From NCBI GenBank assembly GCA_017305135.1, contig JAFKNA010000018.1, positions 17,487-81,486 of the forward strand: a stretch of DNA of 64,000 nucleotides, written 5' to 3'. This document shows, one piece after another, positions 1 to 9,272 of the stretch. Source of the stretch: Lysobacterales bacterium. Lineage in GTDB: Bacteria; Pseudomonadota; Gammaproteobacteria; Xanthomonadales; Rhodanobacteraceae. The translations under genes were made by a program, and so were the position numbers. The notes beneath the pieces were generated by a model. It saw only the letters and a list, made by a program, of their open reading frames with translations, ran no database searches and was not told the origin of the DNA. Numbering within the stretch: position 1 is the stretch's first letter; each line of letters opens with the position of its first letter.

Positions 1-1
1 C

Positions 2-1336
2 TTCCTTCCGGGCCGCTACCGGCAGGGCCAGGCGGCACTGCGCGGCGAGCAGCCACGGGAGGCCGCGGGGATCCTGCGCGCCGTGGCGACCGCGGCGCGC
101 GAGTCGCAGCCCCAACTGGCCGTGCTCGCCTTGCGCGAACTCGCCACCGCCGAGCATGCCGCATCCCGCTATCGCAGCGCGGTGGACCTCCTCACCGAGT
201 GCCACCATCTGGCGGCGGCTTCCGAGGACGCGGCGCTTGAAACGCTGGCGCTGCTCGGCCTGGCGCGAAGCCGCGCCGCGCTCGGCGAGGCGACCCAGGC
301 CCGGGCCGATCTCGCGCGAGCCAGGACCCTGATCGCCCGCCATGGCCTGGATCATCTGGAGCGGGAACTCCTTGCCGCGCGGATCTCCATCGCCACGGTG
401 GCCGACGACATGGCCGGCGTCGAAGCCGCGGCCCGCGAGGCGGTCGTGCAGAACGAGGCCGTGGGTGACGAGCGTGGTACCCACGTCGCGCTCTTCAACG
501 TCGCCTGGGCCATGATCAACCAGCAGCGCCGTGGCGAGTCGCTGCCGATCCTGGTGCGGGTCTGGCGCTGGGCCGCGGAGCACCACGACCACGCGGTGCG
601 CATGCGCAGCGGCAGCCAGCTCGCCGGCGCCTTGCGCAACAGCGGGGTGGTCGATGCGGCGGAACGGGTCTACCGCGACCTGCTGGAATCGGTGCATGGC
701 CACGACGACCGCGCGGGCGAGCTGCTGATCCTGCGCGGCCTCGCCGGCGTGGCCTGGTTCCGCGAGGAAGAAGAAGAAGCGCTGCGCCGCACCCGCGAGG
801 CCGGCGCGCTGGTCGAGCCGCACGAGGATCCGGCCCAGCGGGTCAGCCTATGGCTCGACGAGGCGATGTCCACCCTGCTGCTCGAACCGCATGCGCTGGC
901 GGGCATCGAGGCACAGGCTTCCGCCCTGGTGGGCAGCGGCACCGAGCACTCCCGCCTGTATGGCCTGCTCGACCTGATCCATGCCCTCGCCGCCGCCGCC
1001 GAGGGCCGTGCCGCCGACGCGCGGGTGGCCCTCGAACGGGTGCGCGCCGCACCGGCCAATGAGGGCCTGGAATCGGACATGCGTCAGGTAGCGCTTCGCA
1101 TCGCCACGGTCACCGGCGATCGCGCCGCGGGCGAGATCGGCCTGCACCGCTTCCAGCCTTCGGGCGCGGTCGACGTCGACCTTCTCGACCAGGCCCGCCG
1201 CTGGGCGCTCCGCATCGGCGATCACGCCTTGGCCGAGGACTGCGCCGCCCGCCTGCAGGCACTCCGCGACGAAACCCTGCTCGCGCTCGGCCCCGCCTTC
1301 TCCGATCTGGTGCCCGCTCACGGCCCGCCGGCCTGA
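2..1336 (+). CDS. TPR-rich protein, C-terminal part (5' end outside window)
   Basis: The reading frame is open from the first complete codon of the window and ends at a TGA at 1334-1336, so the start lies upstream; a GTG at 83 is available but nothing marks it as a start. The visible ~444 residues are almost wholly alpha-helical, Ala/Arg/Leu/Glu-rich, with repeated helical hairpins of the tetratricopeptide type (for example the stretches around codons 30-60, 70-110 and 135-160). Such arrays usually bind protein partners. The composition and repeat spacing resemble the TPR half of the winged-helix regulator at 19090-21435, so this may be the tail of a similar regulator or of a kinase, but the effector domain is not visible. 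No enzyme motif is seen. Confidence 0.75.
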   Translation, partial: FLPGRYRQGQAALRGEQPREAAGILRAVATAARESQPQLAVLALRELATAEHAASRYRSAVDLLTECHHLAAASEDAALETLALLGLARSRAALGEATQARADLARARTLIARHGLDHLERELLAARISIATVADDMAGVEAAAREAVVQNEAVGDERGTHVALFNVAWAMINQQRRGESLPILVRVWRWAAEHHDHAVRMRSGSQLAGALRNSGVVDAAERVYRDLLESVHGHDDRAGELLILRGLAGVAWFREEEEEALRRTREAGALVEPHEDPAQRVSLWLDEAMSTLLLEPHALAGIEAQASALVGSGTEHSRLYGLLDLIHALAAAAEGRAADARVALERVRAAPANEGLESDMRQVALRIATVTGDRAAGEIGLHRFQPSGAVDVDLLDQARRWALRIGDHALAEDCAARLQALRDETLLALGPAFSDLVPAHGPPA

Positions 1337-1515
1337 GTTCCGGGCGGCGAGGATTGGCTGTCCCACGAAAGGCAGCGACGCAAGCTGCTGATTTTTCCTG
1401 CAAATAATAATCGGTAACGGGATCGTCAGGCTTGCGTGAAGATTGCCGCGCGCGGCCTTGCTGCAATGCGCCATCCGCGTCGCGCGTCGCGGCGCGGGTT
1501 TGCCCAGGAGATCGC

Positions 1516-3021
1516 ATGAAGTTCACGCTTGCCTGTCCCGAGGAGTCAGGGACGCACCGATGTTTCGTCGCCCGCGCCGGCCGCGCCGCCGCCGTCGCGC
1601 TTTACCTGGCGCTTCCCGCCGCGGGTGCGCAGACCATTGATGCCGCCTTCCAGCCGCAACCCGATGACCAGGTATGGACGGCGGTCAATCATCCCGCCGG
1701 CGACATCCTGGCCGGCGGATTCTTCGACACGATCGATGGCCTGAATGTGGAAAGCTTCACTCGCCTCGCCAACGATGGCCATGTCGTGCCGGAATTCGAG
1801 AACACCCGCGTCCGTGGCGGCACGTGGGCCATCTCGGCGTCCACCGACGATCGCGTCGTCATCGGGGGAGACATCAGCATGGTCGAGGGCCTGCCGCGCC
1901 GTGGCGTGGCGCGGTTCAATGCCGATGGATCCCTCGATACGAGCTTCGCCGATCCGGCACTGAACGGCGGGGTCAAGGCGACCGCCGTGCAGGCGGACGG
2001 CAAGGTCCTGGTGGCAGGCCACGTAAACGGGTCGGGCTGCATTTACCTGTGTCGCCTAAACAGTGATGGCAGCCGGGACACGACGTTCGCTCCGCAGGTG
2101 AACGACTGGACCGAAACAATGGCGCTGCAGCCGGACGGGAAGATCCTGATCGGCGGCCACTTCACCACCATCAATGGAACCGAACGGAAGTACCTCGCCC
2201 GCCTGAACCCTGACGGGAGCCTCGACGGCGCATTCAATCCCCGCCCCGACTTCTATGTACACGCCATTGCCCTGCAGCCCGACGGCAGGATCCTGCTGGG
2301 CGGCGCCTTCAGCAAGATCGGCGCAGCCGATTACCGCTCGCTGGCGCGGATCAATGCCGATGGCAGCCGCGATGGCAGCTTCGGCAATCCCAACATCACG
2401 ACCGGGTGGGTATACACCATTGCCCCGCAAGCCGATGGCAAGCTGGTGGTCGGCGGCGGCTTCACCAGCGTGAACGGCGTTCCGCGTGGCTACGTCGCCC
2501 GTTTCAACGGCGATGGCAGCTTGGACACGGGCTTCGGGGACCTCGGCGCGAGCTGGACCGTGTATGGCCTCACCCTGCAGCCGGACGGCCGCCTGCTGAT
2601 GGTGGGTCGCTTCACGGATATCGGCGGCATGCCGATCCCGTATCTTGCCCGCACGCTGCCGCTCGGCCCGGCGCAGCAGTCGCTGAACGTCGGCGGCGGT
2701 GGTACCAGCGTGACCTGGCTGCGCTCGGGCGCCAGTCCCGAAGTCATGGCGCCGCCGGTCGCCTACCGCTCCACCGATGGGGGCGCGACGTGGAGCAGCC
2801 TGGGCGGCATGCAACGCATCAGTGGCGGATGGAAGCTCACCGGGCTGGCGCCGCTGATCGGCCAGGAATTCACCATACGTGTGGATGGCCTGGTACAGGG
2901 CGGCAACGGCAGCAATTCGCAGGGACGCGTCCGCATGCAGGAGGACTACTACTTCGGCGACGAAATCTTCTCCGGTGATTTCGATGGCATGGAGACGCTG
3001 GCCCCTACCCAATCACGCTGA
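1516..3021 (+). CDS. secreted delta-60-repeat beta-propeller-like protein
   Basis: This encodes 501 residues. The ATG at 1516 is chosen because AGGAG lies at 1506-1510, five bases upstream; a longer frame back to 1432 has no such site. An N-terminal signal peptide is visible: a basic stretch, a hydrophobic core AAAVALYLALPA and a likely cleavage after AGA. From about residue 40 to 390 there are roughly seven copies of a ~50-residue unit with the pattern LARLNxDGSLDxxF...ALQPDGKILxGGxF, the delta-60 repeat, expected to form a beta-propeller-like structure. The C-terminal part (about 395-480) is a separate beta-rich segment. Near the end the protein has IFSGDFDGME, a tail shared in form with two other secreted proteins in this window. 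It is probably exported; the ligand is unknown. Confidence 0.88.
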   Translation: MKFTLACPEESGTHRCFVARAGRAAAVALYLALPAAGAQTIDAAFQPQPDDQVWTAVNHPAGDILAGGFFDTIDGLNVESFTRLANDGHVVPEFENTRVRGGTWAISASTDDRVVIGGDISMVEGLPRRGVARFNADGSLDTSFADPALNGGVKATAVQADGKVLVAGHVNGSGCIYLCRLNSDGSRDTTFAPQVNDWTETMALQPDGKILIGGHFTTINGTERKYLARLNPDGSLDGAFNPRPDFYVHAIALQPDGRILLGGAFSKIGAADYRSLARINADGSRDGSFGNPNITTGWVYTIAPQADGKLVVGGGFTSVNGVPRGYVARFNGDGSLDTGFGDLGASWTVYGLTLQPDGRLLMVGRFTDIGGMPIPYLARTLPLGPAQQSLNVGGGGTSVTWLRSGASPEVMAPPVAYRSTDGGATWSSLGGMQRISGGWKLTGLAPLIGQEFTIRVDGLVQGGNGSNSQGRVRMQEDYYFGDEIFSGDFDGMETLAPTQSR

Positions 3022-3287
3022 TACACCCCGGGACGGCAGCGGGTGTCGACCCCATTTGGGAATGGCACCTGCTCGCCAGCGCCCGAGCCCCGCGGAAAAG
3101 CATCGGGACTGAAGTCCTTCCCACGCTGCTCCGCGAACCCTTGGGAGCGGCTTCAGCCGCGATGCTTCCGTTGACGTCGTGCCACTTCCATGCGGTTCGG
3201 AGGGGACATTCTGATGGGGTTCTCCAGCCGTGGGACGGCATCGGTTTCGCTGCAGCGCAGCAGCCGCTATCCTTGCCGCACCCTTCC
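3022..3287. other. intergenic, dispersed-repeat-like, no gene seen
   Basis: No convincing coding sequence. The segment contains GGGAGCGGCTTCAGCCGCGA around 3144-3163, a self-complementary GGCTTCAGCC type motif of the kind scattered between genes in Xanthomonadales, and ends in the terminator hairpin listed separately. Confidence 0.4.
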
Positions 3288-3317
3288 GAAGAGCCGGCCC
3301 GACCGGCTCTTCTTTTT
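3288..3317 (+). terminator. strong Rho-independent terminator hairpin just before a start codon
   Basis: GAAGAGCCGG (3288-3297), a five-base loop CCCGA, then the perfect complement CCGGCTCTTC (3303-3312) followed by five T. It is oriented for + strand transcription. It ends only 8 bases before the ATG of the VTT gene at 3326, so it could terminate a short upstream transcript or act as an attenuator in that gene's leader. Confidence 0.8.
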
Positions 3318-3325
3318 GGACCGCG

Positions 3326-4045
3326 ATGAAACGCCTGCGCGCCTTCCTGCCCCTGCTGGTGCTGGTCGCCATCGGCATCGCCCTGCTCGCATCGGGCGTG
3401 CTGGAGCGCTTCGACCCGCACCACGTCGCGCGCCAGCAGGCCACCCTGCACGCCGCCATCGGCGCGCACCCGCTCACCGCCGGGCTGATCCAGGTTGGCC
3501 TGATGACACTGGCCATCGCCACCGGCATTCCCGGCGCGGTGGTGGTGGTGATGGCGGGCGGCATGCTGTTCGGGATCGCCGTCGGCACCTTGCTCTCGGC
3601 GATCGGCACCACGCTGGGGGCGCTGATCCTGTTCCTCGCCAGCCGCGCCGCCTTCACCGGCGATGGCGGCCCGCCGCCGCCGATGGCCGAGCGCCTGCGC
3701 GCCGGCTTCCACGCCTGGCCGGTCAGCTACACGATGTTCCTGCGCCTGGTGCCCTTCTTCCCATTTGGCGCGGTGACGGTGGCGCTGGCCTGGCTGCGCT
3801 GCCCGCTGTGGCTGTTCATGCTGGCGACCGCGACCGGCGGCACGGTGATGATCGGCTTCGAGACCGCGCTCGGCGCCGGCCTCAGCGAGACCATCCTGCG
3901 CGAGGGCGCGGTCTCGCTCGGCATCTTCGCGCATCGCCAGGTGCTGTTGCCGCTGCTCGGCATGGCCAGCCTCGCGCTGCTGCCGATCGGGCTCGGCCGC
4001 CTGCGGCAATCCGCCCGCGCGCGGCGCGGGCCGGGCGCGGATTAG
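3326..4045 (+). CDS. TVP38/TMEM64 (VTT/DedA-like) family membrane protein
   Basis: This encodes 239 residues. The ATG at 3326 gives MKRLRAF and an immediate hydrophobic helix; the longer frame from 3230 would put the terminator hairpin inside the coding region and is rejected. A weak GGA at 3318-3320 is the only ribosome-binding-like sequence. There are about five or six transmembrane segments, and the central VTT (SNARE-associated) domain is recognisable: a G-rich segment AIATGIPGAVVVVMAGGMLFG (split as two helices, about residues 65-90), then FLRLVPFFPFGAVT at about 140-153, the family's conserved FxRLxPxxPF motif. DedA/VTT proteins are envelope lipid transporters or scramblases and proton-coupled transport candidates; the substrate here cannot be read from sequence. 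Confidence 0.88.
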   Translation: MKRLRAFLPLLVLVAIGIALLASGVLERFDPHHVARQQATLHAAIGAHPLTAGLIQVGLMTLAIATGIPGAVVVVMAGGMLFGIAVGTLLSAIGTTLGALILFLASRAAFTGDGGPPPPMAERLRAGFHAWPVSYTMFLRLVPFFPFGAVTVALAWLRCPLWLFMLATATGGTVMIGFETALGAGLSETILREGAVSLGIFAHRQVLLPLLGMASLALLPIGLGRLRQSARARRGPGAD

Positions 4046-4136
4046 GCCGGGCAACTCGCCAGCCGGCCGGTCTGTAGCGGCGCTTCGCGGCGTTCCGTTA
4101 TGCTCCGCCGTTCGTTTGCCCGCCGCAGGGATCCCG

Positions 4137-6740
4137 TTGACCGCCGCTGCCCAGCCTCCCGTCGTGCGCACCTCGCTGTGGCGCGCGCTGCTCCTCAGCC
4201 TGCTGGTCGCTGCACTCAACGTCGGGCTCTGGGCCTTCCTCAACCGCCCGGTGGAGATTGCCGACTGGCGCGGCGAGGTCGGCGGCTTCGCCTTCAATCC
4301 CTCGCAGCGCTACCAGGATCCGACGCGGCTGCTGTTCCCGAACGCCGCCGAGCTGGACGGCGACATCCGCCTGCTGTCCCGCTACACGAAGCGCCTGCGT
4401 ACCTATTCCTCGGCCGAGAACCCGCAGATCCCGCGCATCGCGAAGTTCTACGGCATGAGCGTGATGGCCGGCGCGTGGATCGAGGGCCGCGCCGAACGCA
4501 ACGAGCGCGAGCTGGCCGCGGTGATCGCGCTGGCACGGAAGAACGACAACATCGAGCGCGTGATCATCGGCAACGAGGTGATCCTGCGCGGCGACCTCGG
4601 GCCGCGCGCGCTGATCGGCTACCTGGATCGCGCCCGCGCCCACCTCAAGGTGCCGGTCTCCACCGCCGAACCGCTGGACAGCTGGCAGCGCAATCCCGAG
4701 CTGATCCGCCACGTCGACTTCGTCACCGTGCACATCCTGCCGTACTGGGAGGAGATCCCGCGCAAGGACGCCATCGGCTTCGTGCTCGGGCAGTACCAGG
4801 CGGCGAAGGAGCTGGTCGAGAGCGTGTCGCCGGGCAAGCCCGTGGTGATCGGCGAGGTCGGCTGGCCCTCCAACGGCGACCGCCGCAAGTACGCGCAACC
4901 TTCGCTGGCCAACGAGGCGCATTTCCTGCGCGACTGGTTCAACGTCGCCGCGCGCGAGCACATCGACTACTACGTGATGGAGGCGATCGACCAGCCCTGG
5001 AAGGAATCGATCGGCGGCCGCGCGGAGGCGTACTGGGGCGTCTTCAACGCCAACCGGCAGCTCAAGTTCTCCTTCACCGGACCGGTCATCGAGGATCCGG
5101 GCTGGCCGTGGAAGGCGGGCCTGGCCTCGCTGCTGGCGCTGCTGCCGATGTTCCTGTTCGCGCGGCACTTCATCCGCTTCCGCGCGCTCGGCCTCGCCTT
5201 CTTCCTGGTGCTGCTGCAGCTTTCCGCGTCGATCCTGGTATGGATGGCGGCGCTCCCCTACGACTTCTACCTCAACCCCTTCGACTGGGCGATGCTGACC
5301 CTGCTGCTGCCGGCCCAGCTCGCCATCCTGCTGATCCTGCTCATCAACGGCTTCGAGTTCACCGAAGTGCTGTGGCGGCCGCACTGGTTGCGCGAGTTCC
5401 GCCCGCTGGAACCTGCGCCGGGGGATCCGCAACCCTTCGTGTCGATCCACCTCGCCTGCTACAACGAGCCGCCGGAGATGGTGATCCTGACGCTCGATTC
5501 GCTGGCGGTACTCGACTACGAGAACTTCGAGGTCATCGTCCTCGACAACAACACCAAGGATCCCGAGGTGTGGAAGCCGGTGGAGGCGCACTGCGCGGCG
5601 CTGGGCCCGCGCTTCCGCTTCTACCACCTCGAGCCCTGGCCGGGCTTCAAGGCCGGTGCGCTCAATCACGGCCTGGAAGTCACCGACCCGCGCGCCGAAG
5701 TGGTCGCGGTCGTCGACGCCGATTACGAGGTGCGCGCGGACTGGCTGGCAGGCCTCACCGGCTACTTCGCCGACCCGCGGGTGGCGGTGGTGCAGTGCCC
5801 GCAGGCGCACCGCGAATGGGAGCACAACGCCTTCCGCCGCATGACCAACTGGGAATACGACGGCTTCTTCCGCATCGGCATGCACCACCGCAACGAGCGC
5901 AACGCCATCATCCAGCATGGCACCATGACCATGGTGCGCCGCGACCTGCTGGCCGGCACCGGCGGCTGGTCGGAGTGGACCATCTGCGAGGATGCGGAGC
6001 TCGGACTGCGCCTGATGGAGGCCGGCCACGAGCTGGTCTACGTCGACGAGGTCATGGGCCGCGGCCTCACCCCGGCCGACTTCAAGGCCTACAAGTCGCA
6101 GCGCTACCGCTGGGCCTTCGGCGCCATGCAGATCATGAAGGCGCGCTGGGACTGGATGGTGTCGCGGAGCTCCACGCTGACGCGCGGCCAGCGCTTCCAT
6201 TTCCTCACCGGCTGGTTCTCCTGGTTCGGCGACGCGCTGCACCTGGTGTTCACGCTGATGGCGCTGGTGTGGACGCTCGGCATGGTGCTGCTGCCAAGGT
6301 ACTTCACCCTGCCGATGTACCTCTTCCTGGTGCCGCTGATCGGCTTCTTCCTGTTCAAGGCGGCGTTCGGCTTCATCCTCTACCGCGTGCGCGTGCCCTG
6401 CTCGTGGAAGGACACCCTCGCCGCCTCGATCGCCAGCATGGGACTCTCGCATGCCATCGCGCGCGGCATCTTCGAGGGCCTGGCGCGCAAGAAGGGCGAG
6501 TTCATCCGCACCGCCAAGAGCCGGCGCATCGGCAGGAAGCCCAACCCCTTCACCTCGGTCAGCGAGGAACTGCTGCTGTTCCTGGCATTGATCGCCTGCA
6601 TCGTCGGCATGATCAACTCGACCGGCATGAACTACGTCGAGGGGCGCCTGTGGATCGCCATTCTCGCCGCGCAGGCGATTCCCTATGGCTCGGCGCTGAT
6701 CGGCGCCTGGGTGGCGCATCGCGCCGGCGACAAGGTATAG
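4137..6740 (+). CDS. ndvB: NdvB-like beta-glucan synthase, GH17-like domain fused to GT2 synthase
   Basis: This encodes 867 residues from a TTG at 4137 (GCAGGG at 4125-4130); a TTG at 4116 is the alternative. After one N-terminal membrane helix, residues about 45-310 form a GH17-like (beta/alpha)8 domain with both expected catalytic glutamates, in IIGNEV and in VIGEVGWPS. Several helices follow, then a cytosolic processive GT2 domain (about 440-690) with HLACYNEPPE, VDAD (DxD), TICEDAELG and the QRYRW product-binding motif, then more helices. This is the architecture of Pseudomonas/Azotobacter NdvB, where the GT2 half polymerises glucose from UDP-glucose and exports the chain while the GH17 half remodels it in the periplasm, giving beta-1,3-linked periplasmic glucans. 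The exact product is inferred from the family. The gene seems monocistronic. Confidence 0.85.
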   Translation: MTAAAQPPVVRTSLWRALLLSLLVAALNVGLWAFLNRPVEIADWRGEVGGFAFNPSQRYQDPTRLLFPNAAELDGDIRLLSRYTKRLRTYSSAENPQIPRIAKFYGMSVMAGAWIEGRAERNERELAAVIALARKNDNIERVIIGNEVILRGDLGPRALIGYLDRARAHLKVPVSTAEPLDSWQRNPELIRHVDFVTVHILPYWEEIPRKDAIGFVLGQYQAAKELVESVSPGKPVVIGEVGWPSNGDRRKYAQPSLANEAHFLRDWFNVAAREHIDYYVMEAIDQPWKESIGGRAEAYWGVFNANRQLKFSFTGPVIEDPGWPWKAGLASLLALLPMFLFARHFIRFRALGLAFFLVLLQLSASILVWMAALPYDFYLNPFDWAMLTLLLPAQLAILLILLINGFEFTEVLWRPHWLREFRPLEPAPGDPQPFVSIHLACYNEPPEMVILTLDSLAVLDYENFEVIVLDNNTKDPEVWKPVEAHCAALGPRFRFYHLEPWPGFKAGALNHGLEVTDPRAEVVAVVDADYEVRADWLAGLTGYFADPRVAVVQCPQAHREWEHNAFRRMTNWEYDGFFRIGMHHRNERNAIIQHGTMTMVRRDLLAGTGGWSEWTICEDAELGLRLMEAGHELVYVDEVMGRGLTPADFKAYKSQRYRWAFGAMQIMKARWDWMVSRSSTLTRGQRFHFLTGWFSWFGDALHLVFTLMALVWTLGMVLLPRYFTLPMYLFLVPLIGFFLFKAAFGFILYRVRVPCSWKDTLAASIASMGLSHAIARGIFEGLARKKGEFIRTAKSRRIGRKPNPFTSVSEELLLFLALIACIVGMINSTGMNYVEGRLWIAILAAQAIPYGSALIGAWVAHRAGDKV

Positions 6741-6769
6741 GCATGGGTCGCCTGCGCCCGCCAGCGGAC

Positions 6770-6900
6770 TGTAGGAGCGACCGTGGTCGCGACTTCTGTT
6801 GGGCCCGGCTTCGCACTTCGATCGCGTGCACGCAGCGCCTGCAATCCTGCGCACCGGCGCCGTGGTGCGACTGCGGTCGCGCACAGGGTGCGCTCCTACA
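6770..6900. repeat. 131-bp palindromic dispersed element with TGTAGGAGCG ends
   Basis: The ends are perfect 10-bp inverted repeats: TGTAGGAGCG at 6770-6779 and CGCTCCTACA at 6891-6900, with GGTCGCGA-type internal palindromes. Related copies or half copies occur near 10923-10947, 30497-30606 and 42534-42605, always between genes. This is REP/BIME-like or a very small MITE; no coding capacity. Confidence 0.75.
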
Positions 6901-6955
6901 TCACCTGCGAGCAGGCTCCCGCAACAGCCTGGGCTCCGCCTCGGGCGGCATGCCC

Positions 6956-8128
6956 TCAGGAGCGGCCGACGTCCTTCAGGCCGCGGCGCAGGCGCTGCAA
7001 CAGTGAGCCGCCGGATTCGCCACCGCCGCGCTGCCGCGGCTGCCATTCGAGCAGGCCGATCGCGTCATAGGCGTTCACGACGTCGAACACGTCGGCCATT
7101 GGCGCGCCGCTGGCCGCGGCGATCTCGTGCAAGCGCAGCGGCTTCATCATCTGCGAGGCGATGCGGAAATGCTGGCCGAGATCATGATCGATCTCCATCC
7201 AGCGGGTGAGCCGGTAGGTGCCGCCCGGGTCCAGGCGACGGGCAAGCTGCCCGCCGGAATGGTGCAGCACGTCCAGCCAGACGAGGCGCTCGTAGGCGAA
7301 CGCCGCGTGGTCGGAGCGGATCGCGGCGAGCTCGCTGGTGGTCAGCGGCCGCCAGTCGCGCGCCGCCCACTTCGCCTCGCACCAGGGGCGCAGCGCCGCC
7401 AGTCCCGCCTGCGCGTAGGCGGTGCGGTGCTTGGGGTCGAGCACCAGCGCCGGGGCACCGGGCAGCGCGATCCGTGCCGGCGCATTCAGGAGGCCCTCGC
7501 CGAGCCAGTCGCGGAGCCGGTGCGGTTCCGCGTCGGCAAGGCTCGCGCCGCGCGGCGGCGGCGCGGCGGCCGATGGGCTGCGGCCAGGCTCGCTCACCGG
7601 CGCGCCGGTCGGGAAGGCCGGCGCCGGCGACCCGGACGCGGCCGGCCGATGCTGCGCTGCACGCAACTCGTCCGGCAGCGGACGCAGCAGGTCGTCGAGT
7701 CCCGCCGCTGGCGACTCGGTGGTCGCCGCCGGGCCGGCAGCATCGGCTTCGCCGAGATCCCGCAGGTAGAAGTCACCCGTGTTCGCACCAATCGCCGGTG
7801 CATCGACGGTTTCGCGGGTGACCTGGTTCAGGAGTTCGACCACGTTCGCCCGCAGCAGCGGTCGCCGCAGCACCAACCCCGCGCCCTCGATGTCCTCATC
7901 GGAAAACACCGCTACGCGCGCGCCGCCCGCCAGCGCCCGCGTGCGCGCCATCTGTCCGGCGAACGAGCCCGGATCCACGACAAGAAGATCGGCATTCTCG
8001 CCGTCCGCCCAGGTCCAGCGCCTGTCCAGTTCCGCACTGCACCTGCGCACGAGCAGGCGCAGGTGGGCTTCCTCCTCCTCGGAGACGCCCACGGCGGCAA
8101 TCGTCTTGTCGCGATTCACGTCCGGCAT
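6956..8128 (-). CDS. pseudo-receiver-domain protein of unknown function
   Basis: This encodes 390 residues. The N-terminal ~110 residues have the alternating beta/alpha pattern of a response-regulator receiver: TIAAVGVSEEEEAHL, ADLLVVDPGS in the phospho-acceptor strand position, VAVFSDEDIEG and LRRPLLRANVVELL in the alpha-5 region. The phosphorylation site is not canonical, so phosphorylation is doubtful. A Pro/Ala-rich linker (about 125-205) leads to an all-alpha/beta C-terminal domain (about 210-375) with conserved-looking WxxRDWRPLT and LHEIAAASGAPMADVFDVVNAYDAIGL; the last stretch resembles a winged-helix turn. Its nearest neighbours are mdh and the glucan synthase, with no operon evidence. 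I do not recognise a named family. Confidence 0.75.
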   Translation of the reverse strand: MPDVNRDKTIAAVGVSEEEEAHLRLLVRRCSAELDRRWTWADGENADLLVVDPGSFAGQMARTRALAGGARVAVFSDEDIEGAGLVLRRPLLRANVVELLNQVTRETVDAPAIGANTGDFYLRDLGEADAAGPAATTESPAAGLDDLLRPLPDELRAAQHRPAASGSPAPAFPTGAPVSEPGRSPSAAAPPPRGASLADAEPHRLRDWLGEGLLNAPARIALPGAPALVLDPKHRTAYAQAGLAALRPWCEAKWAARDWRPLTTSELAAIRSDHAAFAYERLVWLDVLHHSGGQLARRLDPGGTYRLTRWMEIDHDLGQHFRIASQMMKPLRLHEIAAASGAPMADVFDVVNAYDAIGLLEWQPRQRGGGESGGSLLQRLRRGLKDVGRS

Positions 8129-8216
8129 CCCCCGCTGCCTGTCGCCGGAATCCTACGTGGCCGGGTGGCACGCGGGCAACCCTGCACGGCCATGCGGGCA
8201 GTACCTGCGGTATCGA

Positions 8217-9203
8217 TCAGGTATTCGGGAAGAGGTGTTCGACGCCGGCGCGCTCCTCGCGAAGCTCCTTCTCGCTGGCGTCCATGCGCGCCTGCGAGAA
8301 CTCGCTGATCTCGAGGTTCGGCACGATCGAATACCGGCCGTCCCGGCAGGTCACCGGGTAGCCGTAGATCACGCCGGGCGCGATGCCGTAGGCACCGGTC
8401 GAGGGAATTCCCATCGACACCCAGTCGCCCTCGGCCGTGCCGCGCGCCCAGGAGCGCATGTGGTCGATCGCGGCCGATGCCGCGGAGGCCGCCGACGAGG
8501 CGCCGCGCGCCTTGATGATGGCCGCGCCGCGCTGCTGCACGGTGGGAATGAACTCGTCCTCGTACCAGCCGCGGTCGACCAGGTCGAGCGCCGGCCGGCC
8601 GTCCACGGTCGCGTGGTGGATGTCGGGATACTGCGTGGAACTGTGGTTGCCCCAGATGACGACGCGCCGGACCGCCGAGGTGTGCGCGCCGGTCTTTTCG
8701 GCGAGCTGGCTGATGGCGCGGTTGTGGTCCAGGCGCACCATCGCGGTGAAGGATTTCGGGTCGAGGTCCGGTGCGTTCTGCTGCGCGATAAGCGCGTTGG
8801 TATTGGCCGGGTTGCCGACCACCAGCACCTTGACGTCGCGGCTGGCGTGGTCGTTCAGCGCCTTGCCCTGCGGCGCGAAGATCGCCCCATTGGCCTCCAG
8901 CAGGTCCTTGCGCTCCATGCCCGGGCCGCGCGGGCGCGCGCCGACGAGGAGCGCATAGTCGACCTCCTTGAAGGCGACGTTCACGTCATCGGTCGCGACC
9001 ACCCCGGCGAGCGTCGGGAATGCGCAGTCCTTGAGCTCCATCACCACGCCTTCCAGCGCCGGCAGGGCCGGGGTGATTTCCAGGAGATGCAGGATCACCG
9101 GTTGATCCGGGCCCAGCATGTCGCCGGCGGCGATGCGGAACAGGAGTGCATAGCCGATCTGGCCGGCAGCGCCGGTGACGGCGACACGAACGGGAGCTTT
9201 CAT
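8217..9203 (-). CDS. mdh: malate dehydrogenase (NAD+)
   Basis: This encodes 328 residues, the usual length for the group related to cytosolic malate dehydrogenase. The enzyme interconverts malate and oxaloacetate in the TCA cycle. The nucleotide-binding loop [14 protein letters not shown] is at residues 10-23; substrate-binding arginines are in [26 protein letters not shown] and the catalytic histidine motif [12 protein letters not shown] follow, then the C-terminal NAD/malate contacts. The ATG at 9201-9203 is preceded by GAGG. The neighbour upstream on the same strand is an aspartate-type aminotransferase (9273-10472), separated by heptamer repeats, so oxaloacetate metabolism links the two even if they are not one transcript. 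Confidence 0.96.
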   Translation of the reverse strand: MKAPVRVAVTGAAGQIGYALLFRIAAGDMLGPDQPVILHLLEITPALPALEGVVMELKDCAFPTLAGVVATDDVNVAFKEVDYALLVGARPRGPGMERKDLLEANGAIFAPQGKALNDHASRDVKVLVVGNPANTNALIAQQNAPDLDPKSFTAMVRLDHNRAISQLAEKTGAHTSAVRRVVIWGNHSSTQYPDIHHATVDGRPALDLVDRGWYEDEFIPTVQQRGAAIIKARGASSAASAASAAIDHMRSWARGTAEGDWVSMGIPSTGAYGIAPGVIYGYPVTCRDGRYSIVPNLEISEFSQARMDASEKELREERAGVEHLFPNT

Positions 9204-9212
9204 GGGAGCCTC

Positions 9213-9240
9213 GGGAATCGGGAATGGGGAATCGGGAATC
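9213..9240. repeat. four tandem heptamers GGGAAT(C/G)
   Basis: Four exact 7-base units at 9213, 9220, 9227 and 9234 (GGGAATC, GGGAATG, GGGAATC, GGGAATC) in the gap between mdh and the aminotransferase gene. The same heptamer family recurs at 39259-39368 and 41659-41688. Confidence 0.9.
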
Positions 9241-9272
9241 GCAAAAGCCGGGAAGCCGGGGCGTACCCGGCC

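Noticed and set aside
4098-7046. A 982-codon open frame on the minus strand opposite the glucan synthase.
   Set aside because: It mirrors a clearly motif-bearing + strand gene and is rich in His/Arg/Gln/Ala low-complexity sequence typical of antisense frames in GC-rich DNA.
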